This document shows positions 20,957-29,653 of a stretch of DNA of 64,000 nucleotides, in pieces (positions within the stretch are counted from its first letter, which is position 1; every line of letters starts with the position of its first letter). The DNA lies in contig JAHEGD010000014.1 in the NCBI GenBank assembly GCA_024639885.1, positions 5,754 through 69,753 of the forward strand, read 5' to 3'. The translations under genes and the position numbers were made by a program. The notes beneath the pieces were generated by a model, which was not told the DNA's origin, did not search any database, and was given only the letters and a program-made list of their open reading frames with translations. The stretch is from Porticoccaceae bacterium (GTDB lineage: Bacteria > Pseudomonadota > Gammaproteobacteria > Pseudomonadales > Porticoccaceae).

Positions 20957-21253
20957 ATGAGTACCCTGAAAAAAGACAAACAGAAAGTTCTCGGTGAAGT
21001 ATTCGACAGCGCACGGGTCGCCGAGTTTCTAATCAGCGAAGCACCGGCCGGCGTGGATGTCGACTTCCACGCACTAGAACGCGCCTACCGCGGCATGAAC
21101 ATCGACAACTTCAGTGAATTTCTAGCGCTGTTTACTGCCGCCGGGCGCAACCTGAAAGCGACCAACCGTGACGGCCAGACGCTGGCCGAGATCGCCGCCG
21201 AACACGCCAACGGTGCCGATTACGTCGCCGCACTACAGCAGCGCGGCGGCTGA
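20957..21253 (+). CDS. PA4642-family conserved protein of unknown function
   Basis: A 98-residue soluble protein resembling the Pseudomonas PA4642 family: acidic N-terminal half with KDKQKVLGEVFDSARVAEFL, a central FHALERAYRGMNIDNFSEFLALF and a C-terminal stretch with LAEIAAEHANGADYVAALQ. No catalytic motif is visible and no function is known to me. The pattern of RGM, NFSEFL and a hydrophobic C-terminal helix resembles a small helical-bundle or ankyrin-like repeat, but that is inference. It lies 18 bases after gatB behind an AAAGGA site, so it probably shares the gat transcript. Confidence 0.75.
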   Translation: MSTLKKDKQKVLGEVFDSARVAEFLISEAPAGVDVDFHALERAYRGMNIDNFSEFLALFTAAGRNLKATNRDGQTLAEIAAEHANGADYVAALQQRGG

Positions 21254-21328
21254 GCCATACAGCGCTCTGCGCCTACACCCGAGCGCTCTAATAAAAAGGA
21301 GTGCGCCGGCAATAAAGTCGTTGCGACA

Positions 21329-21357
21329 AAAAAAGACCCCAGCACCAGGCCGGGGTC
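21329..21357 (-). terminator. Intrinsic terminator of the beta-oxidation operon
   Basis: The inverted repeat GACCCC(G/C)-rich loop-GGGGTC at 21335-21357 is preceded on the plus strand by a run of A, so on the minus strand a GC hairpin is followed by seven T. It lies about 47 bases after the acyl-CoA dehydrogenase stop. Confidence 0.8.
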
Positions 21358-21403
21358 TCAGTGGTAACGCAAGGCCCCGGCACACCGACCGGGGCGGTGC
21401 CGC

Positions 21404-22555
21404 TTAGCCGCGCAACAGGTCGCGCGAGATGATCAGCTTCATCACCTCGTTGCTACCAGCGTAGATGCGCTGCACGCGCGAGTCGGCAAAGGCGCGCGCC
21501 ACCGGGTACTCCCACATATAACCCCAGCCGCCAAACAGCTGCAGACACTCGTCGGCCACTTTGCACTGCAGGTCGGTGGTCAGCAGTTTGACCATACTGG
21601 CGGTGGCGGTATCCAGCTTCTCTTCAAGGTGCAGCTCTACACAGCGGTCAACAAAGACCCGCATGGCGGTCACTTCGGCGTGCAACTCGGCCAGCTTAAA
21701 CTGGGTGTTCTGGAACGCGGCAATCGGCTGGCCAAACGCCTTGCGGTCTTTCACATAGGCCACGGTCTCTTCGATCAGCCACTCGGCGTTGGCGATCGCA
21801 CCGTTGCCCACCGCCAGCCGCTCTTGCGGCAGGTCTTGCATCAGGTAGATAAAGCCCTGGCCCTCACCACCGAGCATCGCCGAGGCCGGCACGCGCACAT
21901 CATGAAAAAACAGCTCCGAGGTGTCTTGCGCTTTCATGCCGATTTTTTCGAGGTTTTTGCCTTTGCTAAAGCCCGGTGTGCCCGCCTCAACCAAAAACAG
22001 GCTGGTGCCCTTGGCGCCCTGACTGGGGTCGGTTTTCGCCACCACAATCACCAAGTCGCAGAGCTGGCCGTTGGTAATAAAGGTTTTAGAGCCGTTAATA
22101 ATGTAGTCGTCGCCATCGCGCACCGCGGTGGTTTTGATCCCCTGCAGGTCCGAGCCGGCACCCGGCTCGGTCATCGCAATCGCCATAATGCACTCGCCAC
22201 TGACACATTTGGGCAGGTAGTTCTGCTTCTGCTCTTCCGAGCCGTAGCGCTGCACATAGGGCACGGCAATGTCTGAGTGCAGCGACCAGCCGATACCGCT
22301 AAGCCCGACCCGGGCAACTTCTTCGCAGACAATCGCGTGGTAGCGGTAGTCGGCGCCAACACCGCCGTACTGCTCGTCGACGCTCGGGCACAAAAAGCCC
22401 TGCTCGCCAGCTTTGGTCCAGATCTCGCGGTCAACTTGGCCCTGCTTCTCCCAGCGGGCGTGGTGGGGCTGGGCCTCCACCTCTAAGAATTTGCGCACGG
22501 TGTCGCGGAACATCTCGTGGTCGGTGTCAAAACAGGGGCTTGGTATCTTGGCCAT
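21404..22555 (-). CDS. Acyl-CoA dehydrogenase (long-chain/ACADL-like)
   Basis: Flavoprotein that introduces the alpha-beta double bond into acyl-CoA. The 383-residue protein has the FAD/substrate signatures AIAMTEPGAGSDLQGI (about 132-147) and the C-terminal QLFGGWGYMWEYPVARAFADSRVQRIYAGSNEVMK region. The end reads IYAGSNEVM rather than the medium-chain IYEGT, so the catalytic Glu is not there; as in long-chain and isovaleryl enzymes it should be the Glu in QDLPQERLAVG. This and the overall pattern suggest a long-chain-type enzyme; substrate is inferred. Third gene of a thiolase-FadB-ACAD operon, with a terminator just downstream. Confidence 0.92.
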   Translation of the reverse strand: MAKIPSPCFDTDHEMFRDTVRKFLEVEAQPHHARWEKQGQVDREIWTKAGEQGFLCPSVDEQYGGVGADYRYHAIVCEEVARVGLSGIGWSLHSDIAVPYVQRYGSEEQKQNYLPKCVSGECIMAIAMTEPGAGSDLQGIKTTAVRDGDDYIINGSKTFITNGQLCDLVIVVAKTDPSQGAKGTSLFLVEAGTPGFSKGKNLEKIGMKAQDTSELFFHDVRVPASAMLGGEGQGFIYLMQDLPQERLAVGNGAIANAEWLIEETVAYVKDRKAFGQPIAAFQNTQFKLAELHAEVTAMRVFVDRCVELHLEEKLDTATASMVKLLTTDLQCKVADECLQLFGGWGYMWEYPVARAFADSRVQRIYAGSNEVMKLIISRDLLRG

Positions 22556-22614
22556 GGTCTATCTCCTAGGGCTTAATGATTGGGTTATTTGAGTGGTTAA
22601 TCTACTTGGGCCCA

Positions 22615-24762
22615 TCAATCGAGTAGTGGGCTGTTGTTGGCGGCCAGTGCGCGCAACGAGTCTGGCACAGTGAACCGCGCGCCGTAGCGCTCGGCCAGCT
22701 GGTCGGTGCGGGCGACAAATGCCGCACTGCCAACGTAGTTAATAAATTGCAGGGTGCCGCCGGTCCAGGCCGGGTAACCGATCCCCATGATCGAGCCGAT
22801 GTTGGCATCGCGGGTCGTGATCAACACCCCTTCGTCGCGGCAGCGCAGCGTCTCGATCGCCTGAATATAGAGCAGCCGGTCTTGGATGTCGTCGATCAAG
22901 GCCGGCTCGGCAGCTACTGGGAACAGCTCGGCCAAGCCCGGCCAGAGCCGTTTTTTACCCCCCTCCGGGTAGTCGTAAAACGCCCCGCCAGTAGACTTGC
23001 CCGCGCGGCCGGCGGCCAACAACTTGTCGAGTACTGCGCTGCCAACCAGCTCGGGCAGCGGTTGGCCCGCCGCAGTCAGGTCGGCAACCGTCTGCTGGCG
23101 CACCTTGTCTTGCAGGGTTAGCGTCACCTCGTCCGATACCGCCAGCGGCCCGACCGGGAAGCCGGCCAGATAGGCGCCGTTTTCAACCGAGGCAGGGGCG
23201 ATACCCTCTTCTACCATCGCCATCCCTTCCGCGGTAAAGGTGCCAAACACCCGCGAGGTATAAAAGCCACGGCTGTCGTTAACAATGATCGGGGTCTTGC
23301 CGATCTGCTGGACAAAGTCATACGCCTCGGCAAGGCTCTGCTGGCTGGTCTGCTCGCCAACAATAATCTCGACCAGCGGCATTTTGTCGACCGGCGAGAA
23401 AAAGTGCAGGCCGATAAACTGCGCCGGGCGCTGGCTGGCAGCCGCCAGACCAGTGATTGGCAGGGTCGACGTGTTCGAGGCGAACAGCGCCGTAGCCGGC
23501 AGCACCGCCTCGACAGCGGCGGTCACCTGCGCCTTCAGCTCGCGGTTCTCAAACACCGCCTCGATCACCAGATCACAGTCGGCCAGTTCGGTGTAGTCGT
23601 CGCTGGTGGCGATCAACGCCAGCACGGCCGCTTTTTTAGCTTCGTCGCTGCGGCCGCGGGCAATCTGCTTATCCAGCAGCGCCGCCGAGTAGGCCTTGCC
23701 TTTTTCGGCCGCCTCTAGCGAGAGATCTTTAAGCACACAGGCAACCCCGCGGCTGGCGCACGCCCAAGCGATACCGGCACCCATCATGCCGGCCCCCAAG
23801 ATGGCGACCCGCTTAAACTGGCGCGGCGAGACCCCGGCGGGGCGGCCGACACCGGCCTTAACTTGGTTCATCTGGGTCCAGAAGGTGTTGATCAAATTCT
23901 TAGAGACGCGGCCGGTGGCCAGCTCGGTTAAGTAGCGGCTCTCGATCCGCGAGGCGGTGTCAAAGTCTACCTGCGCCCCCTCCACCATCGCACTGAGGAT
24001 CGCCTCGGGGGCCGGCAGCCGACCGCGGGTCTGCTTGCGCATCACCGACGGTGCCATCGCAATCATGCCGGCCAGCGCCGGCGAGTTGACCGCGCCGCCC
24101 GGCATTCGGTAACCCTTGCGGTCCCACGGCTGTGTCACGGCGTCGCTACCCGCCGGGTTAGCCGCTATCCACGCCTGGGCGGCCGCCAGTAGTGCATCGC
24201 TGTCATCTACCAGCTCGTTAATCAGGCCGGCGGCGTGGGCTTTTTCGGCGCTCAAGGTGGTGCCCTGGGTCAGGTAGGGCATCGCCGCCTGCAGGCCGAG
24301 CATACGCACCAGCCGGGTCACCCCGCCGCCACCGGGCAGCAGCCCCAGCGTCACCTCGGGCAGCCCCACGCTCACCCCGCGGCGCAGCGCCACGCGGTGG
24401 TGGCTGGCCAAGCAGAGCTCAAAGCCACCGCCCATGGCTGCACCGTTAATGGCCGCCACGACCGGCACGCCGAGCGTCTCAATGGCGCGCATCGCAGCTT
24501 TCATCTTTTCGCTCATAGCGAACAGTTCGGCGGCGTCCTCGGGCTGGGCTTTGGCAAACATATTCAAGTCGCCACCGGCAAAAAACATCTTCTTGGTAGA
24601 GCGGTAGATAACCCCGGCGATATCGTCTTTTACCAACTTGGCCGCGAGGGCGGAGTACTCATCAATAAACACTTGGTCCATGATGTTGGCACTGCCGTCG
24701 GTGCGGTCAAAAATAACCTGGGCGATGCCGGCGGAATCTTTTTCGTAACGAATGCTGCTCAT
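22615..24762 (-). CDS. Fatty-acid oxidation multifunctional enzyme (enoyl-CoA hydratase/3-hydroxyacyl-CoA dehydrogenase)
   Basis: A 715-residue fusion of an N-terminal crotonase domain and C-terminal 3-hydroxyacyl-CoA dehydrogenase domains, as in FadB/FadJ. The two hydratase glutamates are in GGGFELCLA and GLPEVTLGLLPGGGG; the NAD-binding loop VAILGAGMMGAGIA begins near residue 315; the dehydrogenase His is in HFFSPVDKMPLVEII. Together with the downstream acyl-CoA dehydrogenase and upstream thiolase it completes a beta-oxidation cycle. AAGGAG precedes the ATG by six bases. FadB versus FadJ type cannot be decided by eye, so no symbol is given. Confidence 0.92.
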   Translation of the reverse strand: MSSIRYEKDSAGIAQVIFDRTDGSANIMDQVFIDEYSALAAKLVKDDIAGVIYRSTKKMFFAGGDLNMFAKAQPEDAAELFAMSEKMKAAMRAIETLGVPVVAAINGAAMGGGFELCLASHHRVALRRGVSVGLPEVTLGLLPGGGGVTRLVRMLGLQAAMPYLTQGTTLSAEKAHAAGLINELVDDSDALLAAAQAWIAANPAGSDAVTQPWDRKGYRMPGGAVNSPALAGMIAMAPSVMRKQTRGRLPAPEAILSAMVEGAQVDFDTASRIESRYLTELATGRVSKNLINTFWTQMNQVKAGVGRPAGVSPRQFKRVAILGAGMMGAGIAWACASRGVACVLKDLSLEAAEKGKAYSAALLDKQIARGRSDEAKKAAVLALIATSDDYTELADCDLVIEAVFENRELKAQVTAAVEAVLPATALFASNTSTLPITGLAAASQRPAQFIGLHFFSPVDKMPLVEIIVGEQTSQQSLAEAYDFVQQIGKTPIIVNDSRGFYTSRVFGTFTAEGMAMVEEGIAPASVENGAYLAGFPVGPLAVSDEVTLTLQDKVRQQTVADLTAAGQPLPELVGSAVLDKLLAAGRAGKSTGGAFYDYPEGGKKRLWPGLAELFPVAAEPALIDDIQDRLLYIQAIETLRCRDEGVLITTRDANIGSIMGIGYPAWTGGTLQFINYVGSAAFVARTDQLAERYGARFTVPDSLRALAANNSPLLD

Positions 24763-24773
24763 CTCTGCGCTCC

Positions 24774-25982
24774 TTAAACCCGTTCAATAATGGTGGCGAT
24801 ACCAATACCGCCACCCACACAGAGTGTCGCCATGCCGCGCTGCAAGCCGCGCGCTTCCAGCTCGTTGAGCAGCGTGGCGACAATCACCGCGCCGGTGGCG
24901 CCAAGCGGGTGGCCCATCGCGATTGAACCGCCGTTGACGTTAATTTTGTCCCAATCCACTTGCAGCTCGCGCGCAAAGCGCATCACCACCGAGGCAAACG
25001 CCTCGTTCACCTCAAACAGGTCGATATCCTCGACCGCCAGCCCAGCCACGGCCAGCGCCTTGCGCGCCGCCGGCGCCGGGCCGGTCAGCATGATGGTCGG
25101 GTCGGTGCCGACCAGCGCCGTCGCCACCACCCGCGCCCGCGGCCGCAGCCCAAACTGCTCGCCGGCTGCGGCACTGCCCAGCAACAGCGCCGCAGCGCCA
25201 TCGACAATGCCCGACGAGTTGCCGGGGGTGTGCACGTGGTTGATCGACTCTACCCAGTGGTATTTTTTGCGCGCCACATCGTCAAAGCCCATCTCGCCGA
25301 GCGCTTTAAATGAAGGCTTAAGTGCGCCCAGACTCTCGACACTGCTCTCTGGGCGGATAAATTCATCGCGGTCCAAAATGGTCACGCCGTTGCGGTCGAC
25401 CACCGGCACCACCGAGTTGGCATAGGCGCCGCGCTGCCAGGCGGCGGCCGCTTTGCGGTGGGAATCGGCGGCAAAAGCATCGACATCGGTGCGGCTGTAG
25501 CCGTCCAGCGTGGCGATCAGGTCGGCACCGATCCCCTGCGGCATAAAGCCGGTGGCAAAGTTGGTGGCTGGGTCTTGCGACCAGGCGCCACCGTCAGAGG
25601 CCATCGGCACCCGCGACATACACTCGACGCCACCGGCTACCACCAGCTGCTCCCAGCCCGAGCGTACCTTCATCGCCGCCATGTTGACCGCCTCCAAGCC
25701 AGAGGCGCAGAACCGGTTGAGCTGCACACCCGCCACGTCGTCGCTCCAACCGGCGGCCAGCGCAGCGGTTTTGGCGATGTCAGCACCCTGGTCGCCGACC
25801 GGTGTTACGCAGCCGATCACAATGTCGTCGACCGCTGCACTGTCAAACTGGTTGCGCTGCTGCAACGCTACCAGCAGGTCGCTTAGCAGCGTTACCGGCT
25901 TGACCTCGTGCAGCGAGCCGTTGGCTTTACCGCGCCCGCGCGGTGTGCGGATGGCATCAAAAATGTAGGCGTCTGCGGCCAT
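24774..25982 (-). CDS. Acetyl-CoA C-acyltransferase (thiolase)
   Basis: Thiolase cleaving 3-ketoacyl-CoA. The 402-residue protein has the acyl-carrying Cys92 in [12 protein letters not shown], the His of [16 protein letters not shown] and the second catalytic Cys in [16 protein letters not shown] at the C-terminus. It is the first gene of the operon, 11 bases upstream of the multifunctional enzyme. Divergent from a TonB-dependent receptor across 350 bp, raising the possibility that receptor ligand and catabolic substrate are related. Degradative versus biosynthetic class cannot be resolved by eye. Confidence 0.92.
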   Translation of the reverse strand: MAADAYIFDAIRTPRGRGKANGSLHEVKPVTLLSDLLVALQQRNQFDSAAVDDIVIGCVTPVGDQGADIAKTAALAAGWSDDVAGVQLNRFCASGLEAVNMAAMKVRSGWEQLVVAGGVECMSRVPMASDGGAWSQDPATNFATGFMPQGIGADLIATLDGYSRTDVDAFAADSHRKAAAAWQRGAYANSVVPVVDRNGVTILDRDEFIRPESSVESLGALKPSFKALGEMGFDDVARKKYHWVESINHVHTPGNSSGIVDGAAALLLGSAAAGEQFGLRPRARVVATALVGTDPTIMLTGPAPAARKALAVAGLAVEDIDLFEVNEAFASVVMRFARELQVDWDKINVNGGSIAMGHPLGATGAVIVATLLNELEARGLQRGMATLCVGGGIGIATIIERV

Positions 25983-26332
25983 ACGGTGGCTCCCCTTGTG
26001 TCCATTAGTAGCTATTATTCATCTGCGACTGTGTCGCCGGTTTGCGGTCAAGCTTACCCACAACAGGGTCCCAAACAACACCCTAACCGCCGCAAACGGT
26101 GACTGCGGAGTTTCCACACCGAGGCCAACAGTCGCCTTGCTGACATTTGCCCAGTACCGCTGCGACCAATAAGTCGCGCTGCGGCGCGCGCCGCTGTTGC
26201 CGCCGCCATGTGTTTGCGGTATGTTCGCCATGCAGGGGTTAAAAGACGCCGCAAACCACTGTTTTCTGGGGGTACAGCGTTGCCACCACACCTGAAGTAC
26301 ACATAACACCCAAACATAATTAGGGGATTACT
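25983..26332. promoter_or_regulatory. Divergent regulatory region between thiolase and TonB-dependent receptor genes
   Basis: This 350-bp gap has no credible gene. It holds four copies of the octamer GTTTGCGG, alternating in orientation: plus at 26040-26047, minus at 26090-26097, plus at 26212-26219, minus at 26249-26256. A 14-bp perfect palindrome (GCGGCGCGCGCCGC, 26181-26194) lies between the pairs. The arrangement resembles paired operators for a dimeric regulator controlling one or both flanking transcripts. An AGGGGA ribosome binding site precedes the receptor ATG. No confident -35/-10 pair was seen. Confidence 0.45.
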
Positions 26333-28852
26333 ATGCAAACCATCAATCGAAAACTATTGGCCACCACCGTTGCCGCACTCGCCGCTGGTGCACTGGCACT
26401 GCCGGCCACCGCCGCCACCCTCGAAGAGGTCGTGGTAACGGCAACCAAACGCGCCGAGTCACTCCAAGACGTCTCTATCTCGATGCTCGCCGTCAGCGGT
26501 GAGACCATCCGCGAAGAGTCCATCACCAAGATGGAAGATCTCACCAACAGCATGCCGGCGGTGACTGTAGTTACCAACCCGATCGGCAACTTCGTGTTCA
26601 TCCGCGGCATTGGCTCTTCCACCAACCAAGGTATTGAGCAGTCGGTCTCGATGTTCCACGACGGCGTTTATATGGGCCGTCACCAGCTGAGCCGTGCACC
26701 GTTCATGGACATTGAGCGGGTTGAAATTATGCGTGGCCCACAGTCGATTATGTTCGGTAAAAATACCATCGGTGGAGCGCTCAGCGTGATCGCTGCCAAA
26801 CCGACCCAAGAGAATGAGGCGCTGGTTAGCATACTGGCCGGTCAAGATGGTGAGCAAGAAGTAAACCTGATGGTCTCTGGCGGTCTGACCGACACCCTGG
26901 CTGGTCGTTTCGCCTACCGCGACTACCAATACGACGGCTTCATGACTAACACCATGACCAATAGTAACGAAGCAGAGCGTGATGACTGGACCGCCCGTGG
27001 CACTCTGGTCTGGGATGCCACCGAACAGACCACCTTCACACTCAAGCACGAAATGAGCGAATTTAGTGAGCTCGGCCGTACCCAGCAACTCGCCATCGTC
27101 GCGCCCTACGGCCCAACCGCCCTAGGCTTGACTGCTATTAATGGTGCAATAGCCGGCGACGAGAGCGTGGACGACCAGCGCGCGGTAATCAATGATGGTG
27201 GCGCATTCTTCGCGTCGCTACCCTCTGGCCACCCCTTTGCCGGGCTTGCAGCGCCGGGCTACCCAGTCCTGCCAGGCCAAAATATGCAAGAGGTCAGCGA
27301 TAATGAAATGGCAGTAACAACGCTGATTATGGATACCCAGCTAGGCGAACACACCCTCACTGCCACACTAGGTATCGCTTCATATGAATATGTTGATGTC
27401 TGTGACTGTGATTTTGCTGCTATCCCACTGGTACAAGTGAACGCAGCAGAAGATTATGATCAAGAGAGTCTTGAGCTGCGACTGACTTCGCCCGGCGGTG
27501 AGACCATCGACTACATTGTTGGCGCTTACTTCCATCAGAGCGATCTGGCGTACACCTCTGGTGAAGCATTCGGCGCTTGGATCGCAGGCGCTCCCAACGT
27601 CACGCGTGACTATTACCTCAACCAAGACCAAGACCAAATGTCTATCTTTGGCTCTGCAACTTGGAATATGGATGATACGACCCGTTTGACACTTGGCTTG
27701 CGCTACTCAGAAGAAGAAAAGACTGCCAGCCGAGCACTAACCAAGCGATTCACTGGCGGCTGGGATTTTGGAACTCACCCAGTGGGTCCGCTCTCTGGTT
27801 CATTCGGCTCAACTGCCGCTGATTACGACGCTTTCCAAGAACTCGGCCCAGTAGGTGGTGCCGGAACAGCGACACCTACACCGTCGCAAATTCTTGATGG
27901 CGCACTTTGGAGCACCCTACTCGGAACCTATGAGCACTCGATTCAAGGCCAAAAGCGCGACGAAGATTTCGTAGACTGGTCGTTTAACCTCGAGCACGAT
28001 CTCTCTGACGATGTGATGGTTTACGGATTGGTCTCTACCGGGGTCAAGGGTGGCGGCTTTGATGCTCGCTACTTGAAAGATCCGCTGGACCCGAGCGTGC
28101 CGGGTTACGATAAGTTCGAGTACGAGGAAGAAGAAGCGCTGAACATGGAGCTCGGCTTTAAGAGCACCTTGCTCGATGGCGCGATGACCTTTAACGCCAC
28201 GTTGTTCCGCACCGAGATTACCGATCTACAGGTCTCTATCTTTGACGGCGGTACCGCCTTCCTGGTGGACAACGCTGCCGAGATGACCGCGCAAGGGCTT
28301 GAGTTTGACGTTAAATGGGCCGCCACTGACTCGCTGACCGTCACCGCTGCTGGCGCCTACTTGGACAACAAGTTTGACTCGTTTAAAGACAGTGCTTGCT
28401 GGAAGCGTGACTCAGACTCTGCCGACCCTGCAGTACTAGCTGATGCAGCACTATGCTACACCAGTGCAGAAGGTCTCCCAGTGCAGGACGCTACTGGCGA
28501 GCCGAATATCTTCTCGCCTGAGTTCTCTATGAACTTGCGTCTCGACCACGAGATGCCGATCGGCAATTCACTGCTGCTGCGCAGCTCGGTCGACGCCTTC
28601 TACAGTGACGAACACTTCACTGCAGCCGATCTCGACCCGATCTATGCCACTCAGGATGCGTACACCCGCGTCAATGTTCGCTTGGCACTGGGTGACTCTG
28701 CTGGCAAGTGGGATGTCGCGATTATCGGTAAAAACATTACCGATGAAGAGGTCTCAACCAACAACAACGACGTACCACTGACCAACGGCAATGGCTTCAC
28801 CAGCCTGCAACGTCTGGCTAGCTGGGCCGTACAAGGTACCTACCGCTTTTAA
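26333..28852 (+). CDS. TonB-dependent outer-membrane receptor
   Basis: Energy-dependent importer of 839 residues: signal peptide (about 1-27, ending near LPATAA), a TonB-box-like LEEVVVTATKR, a plug domain with the FIRGIGSS and RGPQSIMFGKNTIGGALSVIAAKP motifs (about 45-160) and a 22-strand barrel ending in aromatic Phe (VQGTYRF). The ligand is not evident; proteins of this class in such genomes take up siderophores, oligosaccharides, lipids or steroids. It is divergent from a beta-oxidation operon and has its own terminator. Codon use changes within the gene: the middle (about 27250-27960) and a short part near 28400-28500 are richer in A/T third positions than either end. Confidence 0.92.
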   Translation: MQTINRKLLATTVAALAAGALALPATAATLEEVVVTATKRAESLQDVSISMLAVSGETIREESITKMEDLTNSMPAVTVVTNPIGNFVFIRGIGSSTNQGIEQSVSMFHDGVYMGRHQLSRAPFMDIERVEIMRGPQSIMFGKNTIGGALSVIAAKPTQENEALVSILAGQDGEQEVNLMVSGGLTDTLAGRFAYRDYQYDGFMTNTMTNSNEAERDDWTARGTLVWDATEQTTFTLKHEMSEFSELGRTQQLAIVAPYGPTALGLTAINGAIAGDESVDDQRAVINDGGAFFASLPSGHPFAGLAAPGYPVLPGQNMQEVSDNEMAVTTLIMDTQLGEHTLTATLGIASYEYVDVCDCDFAAIPLVQVNAAEDYDQESLELRLTSPGGETIDYIVGAYFHQSDLAYTSGEAFGAWIAGAPNVTRDYYLNQDQDQMSIFGSATWNMDDTTRLTLGLRYSEEEKTASRALTKRFTGGWDFGTHPVGPLSGSFGSTAADYDAFQELGPVGGAGTATPTPSQILDGALWSTLLGTYEHSIQGQKRDEDFVDWSFNLEHDLSDDVMVYGLVSTGVKGGGFDARYLKDPLDPSVPGYDKFEYEEEEALNMELGFKSTLLDGAMTFNATLFRTEITDLQVSIFDGGTAFLVDNAAEMTAQGLEFDVKWAATDSLTVTAAGAYLDNKFDSFKDSACWKRDSDSADPAVLADAALCYTSAEGLPVQDATGEPNIFSPEFSMNLRLDHEMPIGNSLLLRSSVDAFYSDEHFTAADLDPIYATQDAYTRVNVRLALGDSAGKWDVAIIGKNITDEEVSTNNNDVPLTNGNGFTSLQRLASWAVQGTYRF

Positions 28853-28877
28853 TCGAGCCGGTAAGCCTGCAATACTA

Positions 28878-28902
28878 AACCCCGCCTCGGCGGGGTTTTT
28901 TT
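28878..28902 (+). terminator. Intrinsic terminator of the TonB-dependent receptor gene
   Basis: ACCCCGCC/GGCGGGGT hairpin followed by a run of seven T, 26 bases after the stop codon. Confidence 0.9.
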
Positions 28903-28922
28903 ATGCGTATAAAAATCTATAT

Positions 28923-29070
28923 GCCGATTAGCGCGGCGGGGCTATCTGGCCGCCGATAGAGCTGTTAAGCCTAAACCAGCCGGCCACGCTGTAGCGGTCG
29001 CGTGCGGCCGGCAGTACTTCATGGGGAAACTCCTCGCTGAGAAAGACCACTAAGCTGGCAAAACTGGGGG
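28923..29070 (-). pseudogene. Displaced 3' fragment of a 2OG/iron oxygenase gene
   Basis: These 148 bases align without gaps to the 3' end of the intact oxygenase gene (30919-31066) with ten mismatches, about 93% identity. The TAA stop is kept. The fragment encodes the equivalent of residues 185-230, including the distal iron ligand region EEFPHEVL and RYSVAGWFR. Nine of the ten differences are synonymous and one changes Asp to Ala near the end (QIDPPR to QIAPPR), so the two copies diverged mainly while under protein-level selection. It has no start and cannot be expressed as a domain. Together with the intact gene it brackets the hipBA cassette. Confidence 0.9.
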
Positions 29071-29255
29071 CTCTAGCTGAGCCCTGTCATGGCCGGTGAC
29101 TCGCCAAAGAGCCTCCCGGAACCCGAGGCCATTTATGGTCGAAAAAATCCTGACCCCTTCAGCAAATGATAATTTAAATATACATTAAATAATCTGATGG
29201 TCATTTAATTGTTCATTTTTTAATTACCCCTATCACGTAGCCCACCCAAAATGGC

Positions 29256-29281
29256 TATACTGTTATCCGCCAGATAGGCTA
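29256..29281 (+). promoter_or_regulatory. Putative hipBA promoter and HipB operator
   Basis: A good -10 hexamer TATACT (29256-29261) is followed at once by TATCC-N8-GGCTA (29264-29281), which differs by one base from the E. coli HipB operator form TATCC-N8-GGATA. It lies 40 bases before the hipB ATG, where an autorepressor would block transcription. The preceding 100 bp are unusually A/T-rich for this genome. Confidence 0.45.
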
Positions 29282-29320
29282 ACGGCTGCTTTTGTCGTCT
29301 TTTTTTGCCAGGTATCTATA

Positions 29321-29653
29321 ATGAAAAAGCAACGAACCTTCACCCGACACGCTCAAGAGGCCGCCCTACTGATGGGGGAACAGATCAAGCTTGGCCGCAA
29401 GCAGCGCCGCTGGTCTGAGACCAACCTTGCCGAGCGCGCTGGGATCTCCCGGGTCACCCTGCGAAAAATTGAAAACGGTGAGCTAAGCTGCGCGGTGGGT
29501 TTAGTTTTTGAGGTCGCCACACTGGTTGGCGTTAAGCTGTTTGAGCCTGACAGCATGCCACTGGCAAAGCATATCGAGCATACCCAAGATAAGATCGCAC
29601 TGCTGCCACAGCGCATTAAAGCGACCAACCGGGCGGTGCGTGATGACTTCTAA
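29321..29653 (+). CDS. hipB: HipB-like antitoxin (XRE-family DNA-binding protein)
   Basis: A 110-residue protein with a Cro/C1 helix-turn-helix (about residues 18-75: IKLGRKQRRWSETNLAERAGISRVTLRKIENGE) and a C-terminal tail. HipB proteins neutralise HipA and repress their own operon. The 11-base overlap with hipA supports co-translation. It lies in the cassette flanked by oxygenase 3' ends, behind an A/T-rich leader, which fits acquisition by horizontal transfer. Confidence 0.85.
   Translation: MKKQRTFTRHAQEAALLMGEQIKLGRKQRRWSETNLAERAGISRVTLRKIENGELSCAVGLVFEVATLVGVKLFEPDSMPLAKHIEHTQDKIALLPQRIKATNRAVRDDF

Noticed and set aside
21629..22276. 215-codon plus-strand frame inside the acyl-CoA dehydrogenase gene
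   Set aside because: Antisense shadow with a His/Arg/Leu-biased composition; the minus-strand gene has all its motifs.
29508..29642. Longer N-terminus for HipA starting inside hipB
   Set aside because: The extra 45 residues are the shifted frame of hipB; the ATG at 29643 gives the normal HipA start.
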